Origin: Neoechinorhynchus agilis
Lineage: Eukaryota; Acanthocephala
Length of the DNA: 64,000 nt
NCBI GenBank assembly: GCA_051530055.1
Contig: CM121343.1
Coordinates: forward strand, 3,038,001-3,102,000
Direction of reading: 5' to 3'
The position numbers were made by a program, and so were the translations under genes. Within the stretch, counting starts at the first letter, position 1; each line of letters begins with the position of its first letter. The notes beneath the pieces were generated by a model. That model had not been told where the DNA came from and made no database searches. It worked only from the letters and a program-made list of their open reading frames with translations. Of the stretch, positions 54,801 through 64,000 are shown one piece after another.

Positions 54801-57437
54801 CCCTCCTTTTCTAGCAGTTGCTACCATGAATGAAGAATTTGTTTTTATGAAATTGCTTTTAGGATTTAGAAGTTTATTTTTTGCAATGTTATCGCCAAAA
54901 ATTATTTTATTCTACGCCGAAATCAGGATTGAACTTCCCAGTCCATGTATCCACTAAGGTAAATTATTCAAGCAGGTTCTTTGATGTCTTAGAGAGATGT
55001 CTAATGAAAAATATATACGTAATTCAACTGTAAAATCCCAGTTTGAGTCAAAGGGTTCAAATCCGGTGCCGCTGATGACGCAGAACTAAAGGGGCAAATA
55101 CCTCGTTGAAGATATGAGGACTCCTTTGGAGGTATCTGACGATCCGGCGTGTAGAGTACAAAAAGTGTGATTTTATGTGCTTCCCTGAACCAAATCCGTG
55201 GGCTGTGTGCCAAAGCAATAAAATTATCAGCCGTGAAAAGAAGGCCACAGTTAAAACACAGAATAAAAGTTACCGAGTGGCCAGATTTCAAAAAATGTAA
55301 ATTATGGCCACATTTCATATTTTTGAAGATTAAATTGTTCATATAGGTTGTTTTCTGGCGTAGAAATTAAAATGATTTTATTTTTAAAATCCAATATTTC
55401 GACACAATCCTGTGCTTTTATCATGGTTGTGTCAAAATATTTAATTTTAAAAATAAAATCATTTTAATTTCTACGCCAAAAAAAGAACCTACATTTTACA
55501 TTCAGTGAAAAACTATAGGCGACCGGGAAGAGTAATGTTATAAAAACTAGTGCTTATAATTGTTCTAGGACTAAATAATTTTATTATATTGACTTTGATT
55601 CATAACAATAATCGATCTGAGCATTTTTATCGATAACCGTTATAAATGACAATTTTAAGGTTTCATCTGCACTTTTGCAAAACTAAAAAATGGATTTAAT
55701 TCTAATGCAACAATTTTAGGAAATCCCAAAGCAAACGAGCGTTGATGAAAAGGAGGCGTATAAACGTTTAGCATGACATTCTAAAAGTCCATATATTTTT
55801 CTAAATTGGTGATAGTGCAATGAAACACTTGTGATTATGTATTTTACTTCAACCATATTTTATGCATTGTAATGTGATTTAAGAAGAAAGGATTGAAAAT
55901 TTGTAGTTGTTCAGAATTCCTTAATTTTAATTTGCATGAAATGCTCAACGATGCAGGATACGATTTGTGTTGTACAAATTCTTAGAAATTTGATAGGAGA
56001 ATTATTCCAGTCAAAAAATTGGAACAACTATTTTGTCTGTTTTAAGCTTACTTTTGCCACCTAAACTGGGTAATTGTCAAAAACAAAATGCTCTAAGATA
56101 AAAAAAATTAAAGAATTGTAAAGTTATTAGAAGCATCAGCATGTGGATTCAAGTTTTGATTTAAAAAACCCCAAATCAAGTTGACTCCTTACAGTAAATT
56201 GTTGTGAGGATAACCGAGGTTCGAGTATTCGTATGAAAACGAGCAATATGAGGATCTATCCGGAAATAGAACAACCAAAAGATAACTGAGATACCTCGTT
56301 AAGATGTTTTATGTTAAATCGTTCATTGTGATAAAGATCAATATTTTCCCTTTGAACAATATCGAAAATGTATATGATTATCTTCCAGTGAGCGAATTTT
56401 AACTGCTCTTTCATTTTCAGCAACCCTACGAATTAGCGTATTTCAAAAATAAGAAAAAGCTTAGACAAACCCCATGTATAGGCGATGCAATCAATCATTG
56501 ATCGTGAATTTGTTATACATACAATAACGATCTCTGCACAATTTCTGCTTCTCGTTTCATCGTCAAACCGCACTGCCTTATCGACGAGGCAATCAATCAT
56601 TGACTAAATTTTTGTAACCTATAAACTTTGCAATGAAATAATTTAGCCACTTACTTCACTTGTCGATTTCTCGATATAATTAGAAAGAGGCGATAATATC
56701 TTGTGCAAATTATCATCAGCTAAGCATTGTAGAATATTTTCGGATTCAGTGGCGGAACAGATAGTCAGCACACAATCGCACATAGCAGCAGCAGACATAC
56801 TGGCACTAGAATCGATATTGTTATTATTGGAAAGTTAAGAACATTCTTAATCCTTACGCCCATTCGTATGGATTATCGATAAGACAAGCAAGTCTGGAAA
56901 ACGCAACACAAAGAGTGCGATCATTCACCATTGGATACTTTATCAAGCATCCAAATAGCTCTTGTCTCATTGATTGTGTTGAGAAATCTTTAAAAGTCTA
57001 ATTCCTGACTGTTAAATTTTTTTGCAAACAAAATGCACCACTTACAATAAGAATTTTATTGATACTTTCACGGGCCTTTATCCGGATAACTACTAAGCTG
57101 TGACCGCATAAATCAAGAATGCATGAGAATGCTCGAGTAAACAATCGAGATCCAGGTCCAAATAATCCACATGAGTCGCAATGAGATATATGTTTTCTAA
57201 TTAACTTGAATTTGAACTCAGAACACAAAAAAAAGAATTAAACGAACCTTCCTCTAGTCAAAATATTTGTAACTTCCGATATCAATGTTTGCAATGATGT
57301 AAAACTGCTCAAATCACGAAAAAAGAGTTGTAAAACAAAAAGTACTTTTTAGATTCACAGGAATCATTCCGAAAAGAGATTTCTTGCTCTATTTTATCTA
57401 ATACAGTCATCAATTGGGTTGCAGTGGCGGAATACAT
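48878..57437 (-). CDS. HTT: Huntingtin homologue, compact, many short exons
   Basis: Huntingtin is a HEAT-repeat scaffold in vesicle transport and autophagy. Start ATG 57437 (MYSATATQLMTVLDKIEQEI). Exons in frame: 57437-57346, 57307-57248, 57196-57046, 56997-56858, 56805-56655, 56603-56471, 56425-~56298; introns 38-54 nt. Further blocks lie near 54740-54190, 54130-53975, 53930-53735, 53719-53455, 53430-53010, 52950-52560, 52250-51960, 51120-50510, 50455-49745 and 49468-48881. Parallels to vertebrate huntingtin, in order: CILDLCGHSLVVIRIKARES (ELFLLCSDDAESDVRM), QSMRQELFGCLIKYPM, WTVKVTQ...DLDFRMLALLL (WLVRTEL...EIDFRLVSFL), ISKQAYRGFKF (ITRIYRGYNL), FESIMNRILANF...AVMHLV, and IQRFGWIDRHQFELLWCELL ([20 protein letters not shown]). 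No polyglutamine or polyproline after the start. Coding total near 1,700 residues, about half the vertebrate length, if exons were not missed. An in-frame TAG lies at 54511-54509. The last block's membership is least sure. Confidence 0.85.
55020..55240 (-). mobile_element. Non-autonomous element fragment within a large huntingtin intron
   Basis: On the minus strand it matches 15217-15402: cacggctgataatttt, then a ggcacacagcccac block, ccggatcgtcagatacctcc and finally tttgactcaaactgggat. It belongs to the family of the foldbacks at 35.2-35.5 kb. Confidence 0.65.
55344..55491. mobile_element. Foldback/MITE-like element C within a large huntingtin intron
   Basis: Arms of about 48 bases: taggttgttttctggcgtag then aaattaaaatgattttattt on the left, and aaataaaatcattttaattt then ctacgcc...gaaccta on the right. 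The interior is itself partly palindromic (atatttcgacacaatc and ggttgtgtcaaaatatt). A diverged relative may lie at 12.7-12.8 kb. Confidence 0.8.
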
Positions 57438-58007
57438 CTATAAAAAGAATTTCATTGTTCGCATTTTAAATAGTGTCCAGGATTTAAAAATTAATGCCCA
57501 ACAATCAGTACCCACTGTCAGAAATTCGGACCCTGTGTGCTATTTTGGAAATTTTAACAATTAGTCGAATATCTGTAACTTAAAGTTAAAAATCACTTCG
57601 TCCGAAAAATATGCGATCCCGATCTTAAAATAAATATCGCCGTAGAGATTATTCGTTAATATTAGCCTCAGAGCTACTTTTCCAGCTTTAAAAACATGAA
57701 AATTATCCCTTAACATTCTCAAGTGTAGAAAAACATCTAAAAGATCTTAAATTACAATCCCGGTGGCCGAAAACCACCATCGTCAGTATCATTGTTACTT
57801 GAACGTTCACTTACGCTGCTTAAAGTAAATACGAATTCTACCGTGTAGTTGCGTACATGGTCTCAAGCCGGAAGCAATCCTTTAAACTTCAACTGGATCG
57901 CGAGGAAATCTCACCTCATCAGTCACCTAAAGGTTTCCGTTATTTTGTATTCTATAAATTGGGTACGCGGCCATTCCCCGAGGTTCAGGGATCTTGTAAA
58001 GATGTTC
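57438..58007. promoter_or_regulatory. Upstream region of huntingtin
   Basis: About 570 bases separate the huntingtin ATG from the first satellite unit. The promoter must lie here unless a 5' exon has been missed. No TATA box or other motif stands out. The 80-codon plus-strand frame at 57857-58099 runs into satellite and is not called. Confidence 0.35.
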
Positions 58008-61000
58008 ACCATTTTAACTTTTTTATAGCGAATTATCAAATGATTGATTCATTTTTGATAGTTCTCGGCCTTCGCGTAGGCCTTTTTCAGACTATCTAAA
58101 ATGGAAGCACTCGATTTCGTTTATCCGGTGGTATCCGCAGATTGAGCGTTCATCATTTTAACTTTTTATAGCGAATTCTAATAATTGATTGATTTGATAA
58201 TCTTCGGCCTTCTTCAGTCTATCTAAAATGGAAGCACTCGATTTCGTTTATCCGGTGGTATCTGCCCATTGAGCGTTCATCATTTTAACTTTTTTATAGC
58301 GAATTCTAATAATTGATTGATTTGATAATCTTCGGCCTTCTTCAGTCTATCTAAAATGGAAGCACTCGATTTCGTTTATCCGGTGGTATCCGCACATTGA
58401 GCGTTCATCATTTTAACTTTTTTATAGCGAATTCTAATAATTGATTGATTTGATAATTTTAGGCCTTCGCGTAGGCCTTCTTCAGTCTATCTAAAATGGA
58501 AGCACTCAATTTCGTTTATCCGGTGGTATCCGCCGATTGAGCGTTCATCATTTTAACTTTTTTATAGCGAATTCTAATAATTGATTGATTTGATAATCTT
58601 CGGCCTTCTTCAGTCTATCTAAAATGGAAGCACTCGATTTCGTTTATCCGGTGGTATCCGCAGATTGAGCGTTCATCATTTTAACTTTTTTATAGCGAAT
58701 TCTAATAATTGATTGATTTGATAATCTTCGGCCTTCTTCAGTCTATCTAAAATGGAAGCACTCGATTTCGTTTATCCGGTGGTATCCGCAGATTGAGCGT
58801 TCATCATTTTAACTTTTTTATAGCGAATTCTAATAATTGATTTATTTGATAATTTTAGCCTTCGGGCCTTCGTGGCCTTTTCAGTCTATCTAAAATGGAA
58901 GCACTCGATTTCGTTTATCCGGTGGTATCCGCCCATTGAGCGTTCATCATTTTAACTTTTTATAGCGAATTCTAATAATTGATTGATTTGATAATCTTCG
59001 GCCTTCTTCAGTCTATCTAAAATGGAAGCACTCGATTTCGTTTATCCGGTGGTATCCGCACATTGAGCGTTCATCATTTTAACTTTTTTATAGCGAATTC
59101 TAATAATTGATTTATTTGATAATTTTAGGGCCTTCGCGTAGGCCTTTTTCAGTCTATCTAAAATGGAAGCACTCAATTTCGTTTATCCGGTGGTATCTGC
59201 CCATTGAGCGTTCATCATTTTAACTTTTATAGCGAATTCTAATAATTGATTGATTTGATAATCTTCGGCCTTCTTCAGTCTATCTAAAATGGAAGCACTC
59301 GATTTCGTTTATCCGGTGGTATCCGCACATTGAGCGTTCATCATTTTAACTTTTATAGCGAATTCTAATAATTGATTGATTTGATAATCTTCGGCCTTTT
59401 TCAGTCTATCTAAAATGGAAGCACTCGATTTCGTTTATCCGGTGGTATCCGCAGATTGAGCGTTCATCATTTTAACTTTTTATAGCGAATTCTAATAATT
59501 GATTGATTTGATAATCTTCGGCCTTCTTCAGTCTATCTAAAATGGAAGCACTCGATTTCGTTTATCCGGTGGTATCCGCACATTGAGCGTTCATCATTTT
59601 AACTTTTTTTATAGCGAATTCTAATAATTGATTGATTTGATAATTTTAGGCCTTCGAGTAGGCCTTGTTCAGTCTATCTAAAATGGAAGCACTCAATTTC
59701 GTTTATCCGGTGGTATCCGCAGATTGAGCGTTCATCATTTTAACTTTTTTATAGCGAATTCTAATAATTGATTTGATAATCTTCGGCTTTCTTCAGTCTA
59801 TCTAAAATGGAAGCACTCGATTTCGTTTATCCGGTGGTATCCGCAGATTGAGCGTTCATCATTTTAACCTTTTTTATAGCGAATTCTAATAATTGATTGA
59901 TTTGATAATTTTAGGCCTTCGGTAGGCCTTCTTCAGTCTATCTAAAATGGAAGCACTCAATTTCGTTTATCCGGTGGTATCCGCAGATTGAGCGTTCATC
60001 ATTTTAACTTTTTTATAGCGAATTCTAATAATTGATTTGATAATCTTCGGCCTTCTTCAGTCTATCTAAAATGGAAGCACTCGATTTCGTTTATCCGGTG
60101 GTATCCGCAGGTTGAGCGTTCATCATTTTAACCTTTTTTATAGCGAATTCTAATAATTGATTGATTTGATAATCTTCGGCCTTCTTCAGTCTATCTAAAA
60201 TGGAAGCACTGATTTCGTTTATCCGGTGGTATCCGCAGGTTGAGCGTTCATCATTTTAACTTTTTTATAGCGAATTCTAATAATTGATTGATTTGATAAT
60301 CTTCGGCCTTCTTCAGTCTATCTAAAATGGAAGCACTCGATTTCGTTTATCCGGTGGTATCCGCAGGTTGAGCGTTCATCATTTTAACTTTTTTATAGCG
60401 AATTCTAATAATTGATTTATTTGATAATTTTCGGCCTTCGCGTAGGCCTTTTTCAGTCTATCTAAAATGGAAGCACTCGATTTCGTTTATCCGGTGGTAT
60501 CTGCCCATTGAGCGTTCATCATTTTAACTTTTTATAGCGAATTCTAATAATTGATTTGATAATTTTAGGCCCTCGCGTAGGCCTTCTTCAGTCTATCTAA
60601 AATGGAAGCACTCAATTTCGTTTATCCGGTGGTATCCGCCGATTGAGCGTTCATCATTTTAACTTTTTTATAGCGAATTCTAATAATTGATTGATTTGAT
60701 AATCTTCGGCCTTCTTCAGTCTATCTAAAATGGAAGCACTCGATTTCGTTTATCCGGTGGTATCCGCACATTGAGCGTTCATCATTTTAACTTTTTTATA
60801 GCGAATTCTAATAATTGATTGATTTGATAATCTTCGGCCTTCTTCAGTCTATCTAAAATGGAAGCACTCGATTTCGTTTATCCGGTGGTATCCGCAGATT
60901 GAGCGTTCATCATTTTAACTTTTTTATAGCGAATTCTAATAATTGATTGATTTGATAATCTTCGGCCTTCTTCAGTCTATCTAAAATGGAAGCACTCGAT

Positions 61001-62140
61001 TTCGTTTATCCGGTGGTATCCGCACATTGAGCGTTCATCATTTTAACTTTTTTATAGCGAATTCTAATAATTGATTGATTTGATAATTTTAGGCCTTCGG
61101 TAGGCCTTCTTCAGTCTATCTAAAATGGAAGCACTCAATTTCGTTTATCCGGTGGTATCCGCAGATTGAGCGTTCATCATTTTAACTTTTTTATAGCGAA
61201 TTCTAATAATTGATTTGATAATCTTCGGCCTTCTTCAGTCTATCTAAAATGGAAGCACTCGATTTCGTTTATCCGGTGGTATCCGCCCATTGAGCGTTCA
61301 TCATTTTAACTTTTTTATAGCGAATTCTAATAATTGATTGATTTGATAATCTTTTCTTCAGTCTATCTAAAATGGAAGCACTCGATTTCGTTTATCCGGT
61401 GGTATCCGCACATTGAGCGTTCATCATTTTAACTTTTTTATAGCGAATTCTAATAATTGATTGATTTGATAATTTTAGGCCTTCGGTAGGCCTTCTTCAG
61501 TCTATCTAAAATGGAAGCACTCAATTTCGTTTATCCGGTGGTATCCGCAGATTGAGCGTTCATCATTTTAACTTTTTTATAGCGAATTCTAATAATTGAT
61601 ATGATAATCTTCGGCCTTCTTCAGTCTATCTAAAATGGAAGCACTCGATTTCGTTTATCCGGTGGTATCCGCAGATTGAGCGTTCATCATTTTAACTTTT
61701 TTTATAGCGAATTCTAATAATTGATTGATTTGATAATTTTAGGCCTTCGCGTAGGCCTTCTTCAGTCTATCTAAAATGGAAGCACTCAATTTCGTTTATC
61801 CGGTGGTATCCGCAGGTTGAGCGTTCATCATTTTAACTTTTTTATAGCGAATTCTAATAATTGATTTGATAATCTTCGGCCTTCTTCAGTCTATCTAAAA
61901 TGGAAGCACTCAATTTCGTTTATCCGGTGGTATCCGCAGATTGAGCGTTCATCATTTTAACTTTTTTATAGCGAATTCTCATAATTGATTGATTTGATAA
62001 TTTTAGGCCTTCGCATGGGCCTTCTTCAGTTTATCTAAAATGGAAGCACTCAATTTCGTTTATCCGGTAGTATCCGCAGATTGAGTGAAGGCCGAAAATT
62101 ATGAAATAAATAAATCATTTATTATAATTCGCTATAAAAA
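58008..62140 (+). repeat. 127-bp satellite, large array (~32 units) with inverted terminal copy
   Basis: Units of about 127 bases repeat from tttttatagcgaatta near 58018 to about 62080. Two forms interleave: a short form with ataatcttcggccttcttca, and a long form with aattttaggccttcgcgtag adding a GGCCT/AGGCC hairpin. The long form recurs every two to three units, giving a rough higher-order pattern. At 62085-62140 the sequence turns over: gaaggccgaaaattatgaaa ... aattcgctataaaaag is the reverse complement of the unit's start. The ten bases gttcagggat occur both at 57983-57992 and immediately after the array at 62141-62150. Confidence 0.95.
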
Positions 62141-62150
62141 GTTCAGGGAT

Positions 62151-63071
62151 TGTATATCCGCCCGCGTACCTCTTAGATGACTGACAAAGCCTCGCGAAGT
62201 ATCTCAAAATATTCTCCTCCAACCCTATCATCCGGAAGGATTTTCTATTGATGATTAAAATTTACTGCTCATTTCTCTTTCGGGTGGCACACAAAAGCCT
62301 TATTATTGTTTACATCTGAATCCTGTGATACAAATCTTCTTAAGCTTTTATAAACAACTTTTTGTAACGATTTGATCTTTGCCAATCAGTACCCAAAGCA
62401 GGTTGGAAACTTCTTTTACTGGGCATTGGAAACTTAAAAGCGAAAAAGGGAACTTTATCTTTTTTAAGATTCAAGGATGCGCCGGGATCATTTTACATAT
62501 ATATATAAAGGGAAAATATTCTTAAAGGGTTATGTTTTATAATATGCGAGAACTTGTGATAGAATTCGGCAGCACTACAATCGTTAGGGAATAATAAAAC
62601 ATTTTACTATTGAACAAAGAAGATGAACCATTTACCCTGTTTCCTCGTAAACACACTATCGAACCAAATGATAGGTTCCTTGGATGTGGTTGCTTTATTT
62701 TGGAGTGGATTATAGGTCCAGTCGGGCGTGAAAGTTGGTGGATATTGGAGTAGGAGAGTTTGAGCACAGCAACACGCTGATGTTTCAGTATAAAAGATGC
62801 GCGAGTATTGGAATCAGTCTAAAAGGTTCCGATTAAAAAATGATCCTCATAATTTGACAACCGCTTTTATTCGCGTTCAAATCGTTAAAGAAATAAATTT
62901 TCAACCGTCATTCAAAACAAAGACCCGTGTGTGTTTGTTTTTGTTAATCGTCAATTTACGAACCACTTACAATCCGTCTCGCTTTTCTCTGCACACATGA
63001 ATACGGTCGTAAGCGTATTTGAAGGGAATTATTTAATCCTTGTACTTTATTGCACTACCGCCAGAAACGGA
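62151..63071. other. Intergenic region
   Basis: No gene is supported between the satellite and the edge gene; the small frames lack features. A tatatatata run lies near 62500. Confidence 0.45.
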
Positions 63072-63998
63072 TCATGCCCGCCTTCCATACCTCATCATGT
63101 TTCTACCGAATCTACAATCGGCCAGTTCATCGATGATGGCGCAAATGCTTGAAGCACGTTCCCTTAGTCTATTCAAATCGACTTCAAGGTGATGGTAATG
63201 CCGTTCCATTTCTGGCTGTGCGATCAACATTCTGAACAAATCGAATTCATCCTTCAGATCCTTACTTCTTATTGGTTCCTTCTGTCTCCAACAAAGATTT
63301 TCTACATACTCAAAATCGAATCTTCGTGTCCGCATCACCGTACACAAACAAGGTAACAAATCGACCCTAGCAGTCTGAAACACCCGGAGCGCATCTTCTT
63401 CTGTCTTAGTCCTGCTCAATGCTCCTTCTAGCTGGTTCTTTAACATCGTCAATATCGATAAAAAGAGATTTTCGACAACATCACTCTCCAATCCAGCGCT
63501 GGTGCTATTTGATTCACTCACAAGTCTCGAATTTACCTGCCTGACGGTGCACAGGAAGTGTAGGGCGTCTGAATATCGATGATTTCTAATACTTTCTCCA
63601 GCATGGACCAATCCAGCGACGACACTGAGAAAACGCTTGTACTTTAGAAGTGCGCTCTGATATTTACGGTACATGATTGGTGTTTGCATTATTCGTCTAA
63701 AGGCTACTTCGGCCTTAAGTTGCAAAAACGAAAATCCGGGTTTAGCTCTTTGGAATGATATAGATGTCTTTAGGACATCTAAGATCGCGATTCGTTTCAT
63801 TTCGCTCGGCATGTCGTTCATGTCAAAGTACAGTAACATATTCCATATACGATCGTCACAACCGTATGGATGATTAGTAAAAGCATCCACATGCTCATTG
63901 ATTTCACAAAGCGCAGATTCTAAAAATTCATCGAGACAAGTGTCCATATCGTCCACAGTAATGACCGAACAATCTACAAGCGGTTTTATAATCGCCAT
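63072..63998 (-). CDS. Partial gene, possibly exocyst subunit Sec5 (EXOC2)
   Basis: A 308-residue frame ends in a stop at 63072. It starts at an ATG at 63998, two bases from the window edge, so the gene probably extends outward. It is a helical protein without signal peptide or membrane span. The stretch ALLKYKRFLSVVAGLVHAGE then SIRNHRYSDALHFLCTVRQV resembles the Sec5 region with a short hydrophobic FLFNLP-type element followed by IxxGxYxxVxxxYxxAK. The later ENLFLSILTMLKNQLEGALS and TKTEEDALRVFQTARV echo the Sec5 segment IEALRELLLDKL with its following EDQKRxIRYL. These are weak pattern matches from memory. If right, the protein tethers secretory vesicles and would be a Ral effector. Otherwise treat it as an unrecognised helical protein. 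Confidence 0.4.
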   Translation of the reverse strand: MAIIKPLVDCSVITVDDMDTCLDEFLESALCEINEHVDAFTNHPYGCDDRIWNMLLYFDMNDMPSEMKRIAILDVLKTSISFQRAKPGFSFLQLKAEVAFRRIMQTPIMYRKYQSALLKYKRFLSVVAGLVHAGESIRNHRYSDALHFLCTVRQVNSRLVSESNSTSAGLESDVVENLFLSILTMLKNQLEGALSRTKTEEDALRVFQTARVDLLPCLCTVMRTRRFDFEYVENLCWRQKEPIRSKDLKDEFDLFRMLIAQPEMERHYHHLEVDLNRLRERASSICAIIDELADCRFGRNMMRYGRRA

Positions 63999-64000
63999 CA

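Noticed and set aside
55047-55060. ggttcaaatcc resembles a tRNA B-box
   Set aside because: No A-box or cloverleaf can be formed upstream, and the sequence belongs to a dispersed element also found at 15.3 kb.

Overview
This window is animal nuclear DNA. It is moderately AT-rich and carries GT-AG introns that are unusually short: those I could place by reading frame are about 28-58 nt. The clearly recognisable genes are metazoan: RalGPS, RhoGDI, PQBP1, a GPI-anchored cholinesterase and huntingtin. A small invertebrate with a compacted gene structure fits. I cannot name the phylum; nematode-like or another fast-evolving lineage are options only.

Layout. 1-5.4 kb: three direct copies of a ~0.3-kb repeat separate a decayed Penelope-like element, a minus-strand ORF built of nine ~42-residue repeats, and an unrecognised plus-strand gene. 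6.1-7.7 kb: a degenerate LINE. 9.6-16.7 kb is the gene-dense part: a CD225/dispanin membrane protein head-to-head with RalGPS, then RhoGDI and a four-exon PQBP1. 16.7-19.8 kb: transposon debris. 19.9-23.4 kb: a large disordered-protein gene. 23.8-26.6 kb: a 147-bp satellite. 28.5-30.7 kb: a 733-residue intronless ORF. 30.9-31.6 kb: a LINE tail with a tandem duplication and a foldback. 32.3-32.9 kb: a chromodomain protein. 35.2-35.5 kb: two nested foldback elements. 35.9-38.1 kb: cholinesterase. 41.2-42.5 kb: an unrecognised two-exon gene. 44.9-45.6 kb: a small 127-bp satellite array. 48.9-57.4 kb: huntingtin in many short exons. 58.0-62.1 kb: a ~32-copy array of the same 127-bp satellite. 63.1 kb to the edge: a partial gene that resembles the exocyst subunit Sec5.

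Functional themes. RalGPS activates Ral GTPases. Sec5, if the last call holds, is a known Ral effector, and RhoGDI acts on Rho-family GTPases, so small-GTPase and secretion genes recur, though nothing shows that they are co-regulated. PQBP1 and huntingtin, known as interaction partners through polyglutamine in vertebrates, lie 32 kb apart. The huntingtin start here shows no polyglutamine tract. The most unusual items are the very short introns, the compact huntingtin bracketed by two arrays of one satellite, the exactly nucleosome-length satellite, and the repeat-flanked 42-residue-repeat ORF.
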